Under the pieces are notes generated by a model that made no database searches, was not told the DNA's origin, and was given only the letters and a program-made list of their open reading frames with translations. This document shows positions 7,965 through 17,570 of a stretch of 40,192 bases of DNA, one piece after another (the first letter of the stretch is position 1; the number at the start of each line of letters is the position of its first letter). The position numbers and the translations under genes are program-made. Origin of the DNA: an uncultured Flavobacteriales bacterium (GTDB taxonomy: Bacteria > Bacteroidota > Bacteroidia > Flavobacteriales_G > Salibacteraceae); contig CAJXZP010000036.1 of NCBI GenBank assembly GCA_913062955.1, positions 1 through 40,192 on the forward strand, written 5' to 3'.

Positions 7965-10541
7965 TTAGCGTACAAGATAGATTTCCCCATACAAAGTCAC
8001 ACTCTCGGATCGAATCCCAGTATTGTACCATAATTTATAGGAATATACCCCCGCTGCTGCATCCTTACCTCGGATAGTGCCATCCCAAGAATTTTGGATG
8101 TCGAAGGACTCAAAAATTTGTTTTCCCCATCGGTCAAAAATGGCCATTCTAAATTTCCGAATACCTTCCCCTTTAATCACAAAGTGGGTGTTTATATTAT
8201 CGCCATTTCCGGGCGTAAATGCATTAGGGATATAGGGTTGAGTTTCGCACGGTTTAATAAGGAATTCGGTATAGGTTTCGCATAATCCTGGCGAGGTGAT
8301 AGTAATGCTATAAAGACCCTTCTCCACAAAATCATGCGTGCTGTCTGTGCTGCCGGAACTCCATAAGTAGGAATGATTTTGAAAATCAAAGGATTTGGTC
8401 ACCAATTCACCATAACAAATGATGGTATCGTTCCCCAAATCGGCTAGGATTGCTGTATCCACTGCCACCGTGAATGTATCATAAACAGAACCACAAATAT
8501 TTCCTAAACCATAACTATATACTGAACTGGAATCAAAAATTCGTTGGTATAAATTAAATCCGTCCATCCACGCTATGGTATCACTAGTGGACGGGTTAAT
8601 AGCTCGGGAAAAAGACAATCCCTCGCAAAAAAGAGTGTCGTTTATAACGGTAGTGATTTCTGGAATAGTGATTTCTGTAACCGTAATGGAATCCTTAAAG
8701 GTCCCGCATTTATTAGTGGCAGTGACCGAGTATAAACCGGAACCATAAATCGTTTTTACACTATCTGTACTTCCATCATTCCACAGCCAGATTGCATTTG
8801 TTGCCGGGGCGGTAACATTTAATGTATCACCCAAGCAAAGGTTAGTGTCTAGACCTAAAGAGAAAAATATAGGTATATGGTATGCCAGACTTATAGTGTC
8901 TCCGTTTTGGCCACATAAATTGGTGACTTTCACCCAATAAGTTCCATTGGTGTCCGCTAAAATACTGTTGGATTGATTACCTGTATTCCATAAAAAGGTG
9001 GAGCGACTCCAATGGGTACTTAAAGTTTGGAGGTTCGTAATACAGTAAATGCTATCCGGGCCTAGATAGGTTTGTGGTGCCGCATCGAAATCTACATTAA
9101 GGGTATCCGTATAGGAGCCACAGACATTGGTGACGGTTAAGCTGTAGGTGTAGATGTTTTGAATAAGCGTGCTGTCCTGTGTGCTTCCATTATTCCATGA
9201 ATAGGAAGTTCCTAAAACATTGCTATAGGCCATGTAGGATTCTCCCGTGCAGAGAACCGTGTCTGATGGACCAATATCTACTAGTAAAACCGAGTCTAAT
9301 TCAACGTTAATGGTATCTGAACTGGAACCACACATATTGGTGGTGGTGCCCCAGTAAGTGGTTTCTGAATTAGCTATGAGGAAGCCCGAAGTAGAACCTG
9401 TACTCCATAAATAACTGGCGCTTGCTGCCGACATCGTCAGAGGAAACGATGACCCATCACATAATACCGTGTCACTTGGAAAGCTGACTATCGGACTATT
9501 GAGTTCTTGAACATAACGGGAATCTGTATTGGTACAATTGCCTCTCGTGACTGTTACGAGATATAAACCACTACTGTATATATCAAGGGTAGATGTGGTA
9601 TCGCCTGTAGACCAAATATAGGTAGAACCGATGGTGTCGGTAGCATTCAGTTGAATGGTGTCGCCTACACAAATAAGGGTATCAGGACCAATATCTGTAA
9701 TGGGGTCAGGTAGAGCAGTCACCACAATAGTATCCCTATCTATACAACTAGGTCTAAAAGAAATATCGTCAATACCAAAATCATTTCCCCCACCGGCCGT
9801 ATTTTGATTAGTAATACAAATGGAAACAGTCGTGTTCGTCCCCGAATTCCACGTCTGAAAATAGTTTTGCCAATTACAGGTTAAACTGCTTACATTATGA
9901 TTGGGGCCTAAACTGGCTCCATTTACTGTAAAACTTAGGATTGCGGGACTTGATGATACTACGGAGGTAATCCATGCCGAAAAGTAATAATCGGTATTAG
10001 GACTGACCGTAATGGTTTGACACCAAACGGAAAGATTGGTGACCGAAGAACCATTCACAATTAAGTAGTTTCCAGTTCCTGTAGTATGATCAGTACAGTT
10101 GGGGAAGTTGTTATGGGTAAGGTTTGCATTTGTACTTATGGCATATTGACCCGAACCGGAAAGTAATCCCCAGCTTCCTCCTGTACCATAAATGTGACCG
10201 GTACTAAACCCCGTATTTCCAGCACTAAAATCACCGTTAGTCACCAAATTAGTGGTGCTCATCGCGGAGGCTTCACACCAATAGGTACCCGGGCTATTAA
10301 TAGTAATTGTTCTAGCGGTTGAATTCGTACTCCATAAATAGGATAAATAACCAGTGGGTGCTGCCAAACCTACATTAGATCCGACACAAATAGATGTGTC
10401 ATTTCCCAAATACGTGGTGTTTCCGTTACATTGAGAATAACTATTGTTGGAAATTACAAGGAGAATAATCGAAAATAGGAACACCAAGAATTCCCTTGGA
10501 AATTGTATTGTTTTTATCGATTTGGATATCCCCAATTGCAT
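7965..10541 (-). CDS. Large T9SS surface protein with Ig-like repeats and gliding-type C-terminal domain
   Basis: An 858-residue exported protein. The signal peptide is long (hydrophobic core about 17-35, ending NSYSQ). By eye there are eight related segments of about 65-85 residues built on a pattern like LGxDTxIC-G...YLWSxGST...GxYxVxVTN-CG...DTI, resembling PKD/Ig-like surface modules. Between modules 1 and 2, residues about 95-265 (NLVTNGDFSAG to IDDISFRPSC) look like a carbohydrate-binding jelly-roll insert. The end, from PYIPNAFTPGNGDNINT through WDGTIRGKDAAAGVYSYKL, is the type B (CHU_C, gliding-motility-associated) T9SS sorting domain. A surface adhesin or binding role is likely but inferred. 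It is convergent with the prenyltransferase gene (3 bp apart) and divergent from the aminotransferase. Confidence 0.9.
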   Translation of the reverse strand: MQLGISKSIKTIQFPREFLVFLFSIILLVISNNSYSQCNGNTTYLGNDTSICVGSNVGLAAPTGYLSYLWSTNSTARTITINSPGTYWCEASAMSTTNLVTNGDFSAGNTGFSTGHIYGTGGSWGLLSGSGQYAISTNANLTHNNFPNCTDHTTGTGNYLIVNGSSVTNLSVWCQTITVSPNTDYYFSAWITSVVSSSPAILSFTVNGASLGPNHNVSSLTCNWQNYFQTWNSGTNTTVSICITNQNTAGGGNDFGIDDISFRPSCIDRDTIVVTALPDPITDIGPDTLICVGDTIQLNATDTIGSTYIWSTGDTTSTLDIYSSGLYLVTVTRGNCTNTDSRYVQELNSPIVSFPSDTVLCDGSSFPLTMSAASASYLWSTGSTSGFLIANSETTYWGTTTNMCGSSSDTINVELDSVLLVDIGPSDTVLCTGESYMAYSNVLGTSYSWNNGSTQDSTLIQNIYTYSLTVTNVCGSYTDTLNVDFDAAPQTYLGPDSIYCITNLQTLSTHWSRSTFLWNTGNQSNSILADTNGTYWVKVTNLCGQNGDTISLAYHIPIFFSLGLDTNLCLGDTLNVTAPATNAIWLWNDGSTDSVKTIYGSGLYSVTATNKCGTFKDSITVTEITIPEITTVINDTLFCEGLSFSRAINPSTSDTIAWMDGFNLYQRIFDSSSVYSYGLGNICGSVYDTFTVAVDTAILADLGNDTIICYGELVTKSFDFQNHSYLWSSGSTDSTHDFVEKGLYSITITSPGLCETYTEFLIKPCETQPYIPNAFTPGNGDNINTHFVIKGEGIRKFRMAIFDRWGKQIFESFDIQNSWDGTIRGKDAAAGVYSYKLWYNTGIRSESVTLYGEIYLVR

Positions 10542-10618
10542 GCGGTAAATATAAATATTTAATTAGGATTTTAATGGATATGAAATGGAGATGGTAAGGG
10601 ATTGCCATTCGGAATTCT

Positions 10619-10626
10619 TATTTTTG
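10619..10626 (+). promoter_or_regulatory. TAnnTTTG -7 box for aminotransferase gene
   Basis: TATTTTTG lies 16 nt before the ATG at 10643, in the 101-bp gap between divergent genes. The expected leader is about 10 nt. No -33 TTG at the usual distance. Confidence 0.45.
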
Positions 10627-10642
10627 GATAAATCGATCGTAT

Positions 10643-11797
10643 ATGCAATTTAAAGGTACCATAAGTTCAAAACTACCACAGGTGGGAACGACCATTTTTT
10701 CGGTTATGTCTAAATTGGCTAATGAACACCAAGCGATCAACTTATCCCAAGGGTTCCCTGATTTCCCAATAGATCCCGAATTGATTTCCTTGGTGAATCA
10801 GCAAATGAAAGCGGGTTTCAATCAATACGCACCCATGCAAGGAGATATGGGTTTACGGGAACAAATTGTGGCGAAAGCGCAAACGTTATATGGGCAAGTT
10901 TATGATCCCGATACCGATATTACCATTACCGCAGGTGGAACCCAGGCCATTTTCACAGCCATTACCGCTTTGCTACGAGAAGGGGATGAGGTTGTAGTAT
11001 TTACACCCGCCTATGATTGTTACATACCGGCTATCGAATTAACCGGTGCGAATCCGGTTTATGTGGAATTACATGCTCCCAATTATGCCATAGATTGGTC
11101 AGAGGTTCAAAAATTGGTCAATCATCATACCCGAATGATTATTATTAATACCCCTCATAATCCGAGTGGTACCATATGGAGTGAAGAAGATATGTTGGCG
11201 TTGGAAAAACTAACAAGAGGTACCGATATAGTGATTATTAGTGATGAGGTATATCAGCATATTATTTATGATGGGCAACCCCATCAAAGTGTCTCGAGAT
11301 ACCCCGAATTGGCTGAACGTAGTTTTTTGGTAGGGTCTTTTGGTAAAACCTTTCATGCAACGGGTTGGAAAATTGGATATGCGATGGCGCCCAAAGAACT
11401 CATGAAGGAATTTAATAAGGTGCATCAATTCGTCACTTTTGCCGTAAATAATCCTATTCAAAAAGGGCTGGCTGAGTATTTAAAAACGCCCGATCACTAT
11501 TTGGAAGTAACCGCTTTGTTTCAGAGAAAACGGGACTTATTTATCGAGGCCATTACCGGATCGCGATTTACTTTTTCTCCCGCACAGGGAACCTATTTTC
11601 AGTTGTTAGATTTTTCAAATATTACGGATGAAAAAGATATTGATTTTGCCAAACGATTAACACGCGAAAAAAAGATAGCTAGTATTCCTATTTCTGGTTT
11701 TTATCAGAATGAAAATCAAGACTCTATGTTGCGATTTTGTTTTGCGAAACAAGATGATACCTTGTTGAAAGCAGCCGAAATAATACGTGGAATTTAA
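10643..11797 (+). CDS. PLP-dependent aminotransferase, methionine aminotransferase (YbdL)-like
   Basis: A 384-residue class I/II fold-type I aminotransferase using pyridoxal phosphate. Visible motifs are NTPHNPSGTIW (N173 contacting PLP), SDEVYQHIIYD (D201, Y204) and the Schiff-base lysine K235 in GSFGKTFHATGWKIGY. The opening SSKLPQVGTTIFSVMSKLA and the GFPDFP segment are characteristic of the kynurenine/methionine aminotransferase branch (YbdL, KAT/GTK), whose members act on methionine, glutamine or aromatic amino acids. The length is normal and all key residues are present. It is transcribed alone, divergently from the large T9SS gene. Fold and chemistry are firm; the substrate is inferred from overall resemblance. 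Confidence 0.92.
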   Translation: MQFKGTISSKLPQVGTTIFSVMSKLANEHQAINLSQGFPDFPIDPELISLVNQQMKAGFNQYAPMQGDMGLREQIVAKAQTLYGQVYDPDTDITITAGGTQAIFTAITALLREGDEVVVFTPAYDCYIPAIELTGANPVYVELHAPNYAIDWSEVQKLVNHHTRMIIINTPHNPSGTIWSEEDMLALEKLTRGTDIVIISDEVYQHIIYDGQPHQSVSRYPELAERSFLVGSFGKTFHATGWKIGYAMAPKELMKEFNKVHQFVTFAVNNPIQKGLAEYLKTPDHYLEVTALFQRKRDLFIEAITGSRFTFSPAQGTYFQLLDFSNITDEKDIDFAKRLTREKKIASIPISGFYQNENQDSMLRFCFAKQDDTLLKAAEIIRGI

Positions 11798-11866
11798 GCG
11801 AATTAAGTCGTGATAATTTTTAATTACCCTTATTTTCAAAAGTGGTTACTTGAACGTTTTTAAATG

Positions 11867-11874
11867 TAATTTTG
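11867..11874 (+). promoter_or_regulatory. TAnnTTTG -7 box for clc-like gene
   Basis: TAATTTTG lies 7 nt before the GTG at 11882 and 61 nt before the ATG at 11936. With the GTG start the mRNA would be near-leaderless; with the ATG start it would have a leader of about 55 nt. Confidence 0.45.
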
Positions 11875-11881
11875 CGGCCTC

Positions 11882-13666
11882 GTGCACGGATTAAATATAC
11901 ATATAAAAAGTTTCCTTATTTGGCGGTCTAGGAACATGTCAGATAAGAATTTTATCTACCTCCTAAGTATCGTTATTGGTATTATTAGTGGCTTGATCGG
12001 AGTGGTGTTGAAAAATGCCGTTCACTTAGTCGAGTTTTTATTAAAAACAGGAATTAGTCATGTTCATGATTACTTGTATTTCATATATCCAGCCGTAGGT
12101 ATTTTCTTGGTCGTTGTGATTGCAAAATTGCTTATTCGAGACAAGGTAGGACATGGGATTCCAATTATGCTGTATGCGATCTCCAAAGGAAATGGAAATA
12201 TTGGGAAGAAAGATATGTGGGCGTCTATTATTTCGGCCGGAATTACGGTTGGCTTTGGGGGCTCTGTTGGACTGGAAGGACCTACAGTGGCGACTTCGGG
12301 AGCGATAAGTTCCAATATTGGTCAATTACTTCGATTAGATTACAAAAAGAAAAAACTGCTTATTGGTGCCGCAGCATCGGGGGCTTTAGCCGGGATTTTT
12401 AACGCTCCCATTGCCGCTATTGTTTTTGCGGTAGAGGTAATTATGTTGGATTTAACCATTACCTCTTTGATTCCCTTATTGCTTTCTTCTGCTTCTGCAG
12501 CGGTTGTGTCTCGTTTATTATTGAGTAATGATTATCTATTTCACTTTAAAGGAATCGATGCATTTGAAGTGAAAGACGTGTTCTTCTATGTGCTGCTAGG
12601 TTTGTTTACTGGGATGCTTTCGGTGTTATTTACAAATACCTATTTCTTTACCGATAAATGGCTGAAGAAAATTGATAGCGCATATTTCCGGGCGATCATT
12701 GGGGGGATTGCGGTAGGGGCAATGATTTTTGTTTTTCCCCAATTATATGGAGAGGGATATGGAACCATTAATGCTCTAATTGCAGATGATCCCGTTAAAG
12801 CGCTTTCCGCTTTTAATATCGTTGATATTACAGATCAAGCCGTATTAGGGTTTATCCTGTTACTTTCCTTACCCATATTAAAAGCATTTGCAGCCTCTCT
12901 GACCCTAAACAGTGGTGGGGTTGGAGGTATTTTTGCACCTACCCTTTTTATTGGAAGTACAGGTGGATATATGTTTGGCCAGATTTTAACCAGTTTAGGC
13001 TTGGATAATGTATCTCGTAGTAATTTTACTTTAGTGGGAATGGCAGGGGCTATGGCTGGGATTCTACAAGCGCCATTAACGGCCATATTTTTAATTGCGG
13101 AAATTACAGGTGGATATACGCTATTCCTGCCCTTAATGGTAACGGCTGTTATCGCATTTATGTTTGCGAAGTATTTTACGCCATATAGTGTGTATACCAA
13201 GCAATTAGGTCAAGGTGGTCAGTTGATTACGCATCATAAAGATAGAGCGGTTCTTACTTTAATGAATTTAAGTAAAGAAATTGAAAAGAATTTTTTAACC
13301 GTAAATGCCTTCGATAAATTGGGTGATTTGGTTCAAATAGTTTCTCGTTCTTCTCGAAATTTATTTCCGGTAGTAGATGAAGAAAATGTCTTTCTGGGGG
13401 TGGTGAATTTGAATGATGTACGCGAAATTATGTTTGATCGTGAAAAGTATGATACGCTTTATGTACATGAGTTAATGACTCCTGCACCTGCGTTTATATT
13501 TGAAACAGATACCATGGAGCAGGTAATGCGTAAATTTGATCAGAGCGGTGCTTGGAATTTACCTGTTATTACGGATGACTCTAAATACATTGGGTTTGTA
13601 TCGAAGTCAAAACTATTTTCTGCGTATCGAAAATTACTACGTGATTTCTACGAAGAGGGAGATTAA
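11882..13666 (+). CDS. ClC-family chloride channel / H+-Cl- antiporter with CBS pair
   Basis: A 594-residue multipass ClC protein that moves chloride, possibly in exchange for protons. The selectivity motifs are seen as GHGIP (90-94, usually GSGIP), GSVGLEGP (127-134, with gating glutamate E132) and GGVGGIFAPTLFIGS (about 345). After the membrane domain, residues about 455-590 form two CBS domains (FPVVDEENVFLGVVNLNDV and LPVITDDSKYIGFVSKSKL), a nucleotide-sensing module common in this family. The start is uncertain: the GTG at 11882 keeps the segment FLIWRSRNMSDKNFIYLLS, which I recall as conserved in flavobacterial relatives, while the ATG at 11936 trims 18 residues. The stop overlaps the convergent next gene by 4 bp. 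Channel versus antiporter cannot be settled here. Confidence 0.93.
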   Translation: MHGLNIHIKSFLIWRSRNMSDKNFIYLLSIVIGIISGLIGVVLKNAVHLVEFLLKTGISHVHDYLYFIYPAVGIFLVVVIAKLLIRDKVGHGIPIMLYAISKGNGNIGKKDMWASIISAGITVGFGGSVGLEGPTVATSGAISSNIGQLLRLDYKKKKLLIGAAASGALAGIFNAPIAAIVFAVEVIMLDLTITSLIPLLLSSASAAVVSRLLLSNDYLFHFKGIDAFEVKDVFFYVLLGLFTGMLSVLFTNTYFFTDKWLKKIDSAYFRAIIGGIAVGAMIFVFPQLYGEGYGTINALIADDPVKALSAFNIVDITDQAVLGFILLLSLPILKAFAASLTLNSGGVGGIFAPTLFIGSTGGYMFGQILTSLGLDNVSRSNFTLVGMAGAMAGILQAPLTAIFLIAEITGGYTLFLPLMVTAVIAFMFAKYFTPYSVYTKQLGQGGQLITHHKDRAVLTLMNLSKEIEKNFLTVNAFDKLGDLVQIVSRSSRNLFPVVDEENVFLGVVNLNDVREIMFDREKYDTLYVHELMTPAPAFIFETDTMEQVMRKFDQSGAWNLPVITDDSKYIGFVSKSKLFSAYRKLLRDFYEEGD

Positions 13667-15372
13667 TAGTTAAAGTCAAACTCTCTCACAATATAAGAAG
13701 GTATTGGAATTCCGTTAAAAGAAGCGGGCGTTAAAGGGGGGAATGCTTTGACTAAGTTAACGGCTATCTCATCTAACCCGAAACCGACCGATTTTAATAC
13801 CACTATATCACTAATTAGCCCGATATGATCAATTTTGTACCGGACCAAAACACTGCCATCTACGTGATGATCTTGGTTTACGTTTAAATTGGATAGATTC
13901 TTTCGGATGTAATCTTTCTCTTCAAAGTTGCCGTTTTGAAATTTAGCCGGAATTAATTCGGGCCAATAACTATAGGGAATAGCACGTTGAACCTCAAACA
14001 TACCTTCATTTCTGGCTACTGGACCATACCCTATATCTACGATTTCCATACCTGGAAATGGCGGATAAAAAAACAAGCGCTTTTGATGCGTTTCGCTTTT
14101 GGTATTATGAACACTTACCCATCCCTTTTCGGGCGATTTGTACCAATTGCTATCGAGGTAAGATTCACTTTCAAAACGCTCTTGGGTGTTAATTTCTCCA
14201 TTGGTACTGTAATAAGTGAAATTTCCGCTTTTATTTCCATTCGAATAAGTAGACTGCTCCATCAGTTTTTTACTTTGGTAAGATTTAGTACTTCCATTCA
14301 AAAAACCATACTGGTAATGCGATTCCCAAATCAAATCGCCATACGAATCATACCTTTTCCAATGTCCATGTTGGTAACCGTCTTTGAAAAAACCTTCCAT
14401 AAACTCTTTGGGAGCAGGCGTTAATCGATCCTTTACATAGGTGATGTTTGAATTCGGGGTGATGTCCAGTTCCCGTGTAATATTGTGGAATTTGGAGTAT
14501 ATTTTCCAATTACCCGATGGTTTACCATCCGTGAAATGTCCAATTCCACTTAATTTGGTTCCTAGGTCATAAATAAGCACACTGTCATTTTTAAGGCCAT
14601 GCACATAATTGGTTTTCGAAAATAAATTCCCATTGATATAATACCTTTTCACCACCCCATTGCCATCTCTAAAGGTTACATTCTTTTTGGGTACTCCGCC
14701 TACAGAAAACCCTTTGTGAACTTGGGCTAATTGGTTGTTTTGGTAGGTATATGATTCCCAAATTAACCCATTGTCATGATAGGTTTGGAGCATCCCATTT
14801 CGTTTTCCGTTTTTAAGCTGTTGGTAGTGAAATATAGAATAGTTCTTGTAATAATACGATTGGTCTACTAAGGTGTCTTTCCCTATGTATTTGTAGGCAT
14901 GATTTAAAGAAATGATGTCGCCTTGGTAATAGTGGATGCTTTGTTCTGGTAAACCCTGGGCATTATAAATAATATCTATGGCTTTGGAGTGGTTGTAATA
15001 ATAACCTTGCCAATGACCAACGTTAATCCCCTTATTGTATTGGAATTTGGCTTGAACCTCCCCGTTTTCGCCCCAATAATGCCACTCACCATGCGGCTTA
15101 CCCATGACATAACGTCCCTTCATTTTTTGCTGTCCGTTTTTATAAAAGGTCGTCCAAACCCCGTTCATGAGACCCTCTTTAACAGAGCCTCTTACCAGCG
15201 TTTTGTTTTTGTACACCACCAGATGTCGCCCATTTGCAATACTATCTGGAGTAGCGGAAACATCGGATAGAATATATAAGTCCTCGTTGATGATTATTTT
15301 AGTTTGAACCACAGTTTGCGCAGAAAGTGCTTGGCCTAGCAAAACCAGAAATAGAATAATTAGATGTTTCAT
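13663..15372 (-). CDS. MORN-like repeat protein with TonB C-terminal domain
   Basis: A 569-residue exported protein with a signal peptide (hydrophobic core ending GQALSAQ, about residue 20). Residues about 50-410 are many short MORN_2-like repeats of the type NG-W--YYxNGQ-x-xG-Y-xG-xxG-W, the kind annotated as YwqK-type repeats. The last 75 residues (VRYKIDHIGLISDIVVLKSV to PSYIVREFDFNY) form a TonB C-terminal domain, usually found in energy transducers that contact outer-membrane receptors. No membrane anchor other than the signal is seen, so it may be periplasmic. Its ATG overlaps the stop of the upstream antiporter gene as ATGA, so the two are translationally coupled. The biological role is unknown. 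Confidence 0.8.
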   Translation of the reverse strand: MKHLIILFLVLLGQALSAQTVVQTKIIINEDLYILSDVSATPDSIANGRHLVVYKNKTLVRGSVKEGLMNGVWTTFYKNGQQKMKGRYVMGKPHGEWHYWGENGEVQAKFQYNKGINVGHWQGYYYNHSKAIDIIYNAQGLPEQSIHYYQGDIISLNHAYKYIGKDTLVDQSYYYKNYSIFHYQQLKNGKRNGMLQTYHDNGLIWESYTYQNNQLAQVHKGFSVGGVPKKNVTFRDGNGVVKRYYINGNLFSKTNYVHGLKNDSVLIYDLGTKLSGIGHFTDGKPSGNWKIYSKFHNITRELDITPNSNITYVKDRLTPAPKEFMEGFFKDGYQHGHWKRYDSYGDLIWESHYQYGFLNGSTKSYQSKKLMEQSTYSNGNKSGNFTYYSTNGEINTQERFESESYLDSNWYKSPEKGWVSVHNTKSETHQKRLFFYPPFPGMEIVDIGYGPVARNEGMFEVQRAIPYSYWPELIPAKFQNGNFEEKDYIRKNLSNLNVNQDHHVDGSVLVRYKIDHIGLISDIVVLKSVGFGLDEIAVNLVKAFPPLTPASFNGIPIPSYIVREFDFNY

Positions 15373-16685
15373 TTGTTTTCTTTTGGAGGGTTGGACTCTG
15401 GGTTTTTTACCCCTAATTCTTGAGCCACAATTTCAGCAATTACGTTGTCCTCAAAATCTGGGCTAGGATCAAATATATCGTTTGGAAGTTTTCTTTCCGA
15501 TTTGTTTTTCTTGTTGTTTATCAACGACCAAGTCATGATTAAACTGGTGGCTAGAATGACGTACAGCAGGATACCGTTTTCAAAAGCTGGAATATTGAAT
15601 TCTTTGGGGATGGCAAAGAACAACAATACGGTAATTAACCCTCTTGGAGCAATAAGAACTTGCGGATGGATATCATTTCCTACAATAAGTTTTAGAGCCA
15701 CCCAGCGCAAGCCAAAGGTGAGTACTAGGATGGCGGCACTCTGAAAGAAAACCGATATGCTTACCAGTTGGCTAAGGATAATGGTCGTCCCAAAAATGAC
15801 GAAGAAAAAGGTGCGGACAATAAATGCCGATTCGATGGTGATCAATCTAAAGTCCGTTAGGATTTTGTCCGTGGCTTCAAAGTCTAAAAATGATTTTAAG
15901 GGACCTCTGAAAAATACTTTTGGGTTGTTTAAAACTAACCCAAATACTAAGATGATTAATAGGGAGGATAGGTGGTACATTTTACCAATGGAATACAGCA
16001 AAATTAAAACGCTAATAAGTAAAAATAGTTTTACGTTAGAGCTTAGTTTTTGGAAAATTAAAATGAGAATATAACTGGCCACTAACGATACCGCAATAGT
16101 TAATCCAACACTACTTGCTAAGGAAGCCCATAGGGAGGTGTTGGTGGTGGTATCGAATTGTTGGAGCATCAAATAGAAGAACGTAATTCCAAGAATATCG
16201 GAGAACGTACTTTCGTAAATCATAAATTCTCTCTTTTCTTCTATTAGTCCATGAACAGAGGGGAGTACGATGGCGCTACTTAGGATAGATAATGGAATAG
16301 CGTAGAGTAAGGAGCGTTCAAATCCCGCATCTAAAAAGAGGTTTAATACTCCGGCAATGGCGAAGGATGAACCTAATAGTCCTGCTAAAGCCACTAAAAA
16401 GGAGCGCCATAAAATGGGGAATTTTTCTCGTTCTAATTTTAAATCTAAAGCGGCTTCGAGTACAATCATTAGGAGCCCAACAATACCCAAAATTTCGAGT
16501 AAAGGCATTAAATCGCTTTTTAGGAAATGGAGGGATTCATCTACTTGATGAATGATAATTCCTAAAATAATAAGTAATAATACCGAGGGGATATTGGTTT
16601 TCTTGGAAACAAGATTGAACAGGTAAGAAAGAATGGTGATTAAAGAAATCGCGATAAGTAGATGGTATGGAGAAATTCCGTTCAT
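15369..16685 (-). CDS. Cation:proton antiporter (Na+/H+ exchanger family)
   Basis: A hydrophobic protein of about 438 residues with roughly 12 membrane segments, resembling CPA-type sodium/proton exchangers. Typical family stretches include KKTNIPSVLLLIILGIIIHQ near the N-terminus, the LMIVLEAALDLKLE segment, where Na+/H+ exchangers carry a conserved acidic patch, and STFSDILGITFFYL, which holds the acidic residue expected in the ion path. The cytoplasmic tail (about 395-438) is charged. The reading frame extends to a GTG at 16691, but the ATG at 16685 is the likelier start. It overlaps the MORN/TonB-C gene by 4 bp, an operon arrangement that hints at a shared envelope or ion-stress role (inference). 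Ion specificity is not visible. Confidence 0.85.
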   Translation of the reverse strand: MNGISPYHLLIAISLITILSYLFNLVSKKTNIPSVLLLIILGIIIHQVDESLHFLKSDLMPLLEILGIVGLLMIVLEAALDLKLEREKFPILWRSFLVALAGLLGSSFAIAGVLNLFLDAGFERSLLYAIPLSILSSAIVLPSVHGLIEEKREFMIYESTFSDILGITFFYLMLQQFDTTTNTSLWASLASSVGLTIAVSLVASYILILIFQKLSSNVKLFLLISVLILLYSIGKMYHLSSLLIILVFGLVLNNPKVFFRGPLKSFLDFEATDKILTDFRLITIESAFIVRTFFFVIFGTTIILSQLVSISVFFQSAAILVLTFGLRWVALKLIVGNDIHPQVLIAPRGLITVLLFFAIPKEFNIPAFENGILLYVILATSLIMTWSLINNKKNKSERKLPNDIFDPSPDFEDNVIAEIVAQELGVKNPESNPPKENK

Positions 16686-16751
16686 GGGCACAAGATATAG
16701 AATTAGAGCTAAATTCTCAATTAAATATACCGTTCCTAGAGGGATATGAAA

Positions 16752-17570
16752 TTACTGGGACTCTTCGAATTTCATTTTTATTTGATAGCCAATCTGTAAA
16801 AAGCTGGTTTCAAATAAGTAGTCTAATTTATCATCGTACGAAGAGGAACTTTGAGTGACTAATCCGCTATGGATCACCTTCCCCTCCAAGTTGATTATGG
16901 AGTAATGTACTTTTAAAATTCTGGGATAATTATCACTTTGAATGGCTATTTGATCCGTAGCCATTGGAATGACCATTTCATATTGATTTACAAATACAAA
17001 AGTAGTGGCGCCATATTTTTGATGCAATACGGAAAGAAACCCGGTGTTTAAAACTTGTATATTAGTGTATTGGGGATAGGTTTCTCGATGAGTCACAATC
17101 TGCCCGTTCTCCATATACGTGCCTTTTTTAGGTTCTGGTTTTGCTTCTTTTTTAGGAAGCTTTTTCTTCCATTTACTAAATGTCGTTTCTTTTTTCTTTG
17201 GTTCAGGTAAACGTTCGTACGAATAATTTATAGATTCGTATACAAAGTTCATATCCTCTTTATACGAAGAGGTGCTTTCAGGAATAACTCCGGAAGGCAC
17301 GCTGTCGTTAAAGGCTACCGCTACTTGGTAAGCCAGTGTGGATAAAGTGGTATCTCGTAGTTCCGCAAATTCAATACCATTAGCAGTGATCATTTGGCGA
17401 TCAAAAAAGGAATTGTATAACCGTGTACTGGCAGGGATTACCATCACATCCACTGTCATCGTATCCGAAGAGAGTTGTGCTCTTCGAGATTCCGTATGGT
17501 AGGTGTCCTCTTGTGCAAAAGAAGATAAAGTACCTACGAAGGCAATAAATAATAATCCCAGTTTTTTCAT
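16752..17570 (-). CDS. Secreted hypothetical protein coupled to rseP
   Basis: A 272-residue protein of unknown function with a clear Sec signal peptide (LGLLFIAFVGTLSSFAQ). The start is the ATG at 17570, which overlaps the rseP stop as TAATG; the frame runs 11 codons further into rseP but the signal peptide begins here. The middle (about 125-160) is lysine-rich with two KKK-type patches (EPKKKETTFSKWKKKLPKKE) and is probably flexible. The rest looks like mixed alpha/beta; short statements such as ILKVHYSIINLEGKVIHSGL recall periplasmic or outer-membrane accessory proteins. There is no lipobox or sorting tail. Translational coupling to the site-2 protease suggests an envelope function, but that is inference. 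Confidence 0.75.
   Translation of the reverse strand: MKKLGLLFIAFVGTLSSFAQEDTYHTESRRAQLSSDTMTVDVMVIPASTRLYNSFFDRQMITANGIEFAELRDTTLSTLAYQVAVAFNDSVPSGVIPESTSSYKEDMNFVYESINYSYERLPEPKKKETTFSKWKKKLPKKEAKPEPKKGTYMENGQIVTHRETYPQYTNIQVLNTGFLSVLHQKYGATTFVFVNQYEMVIPMATDQIAIQSDNYPRILKVHYSIINLEGKVIHSGLVTQSSSSYDDKLDYLFETSFLQIGYQIKMKFEESQ

Noticed and set aside
12041-12325. Antisense frames inside the ClC gene
   Set aside because: They are shadows of the real membrane-protein codons, and several overlap each other.
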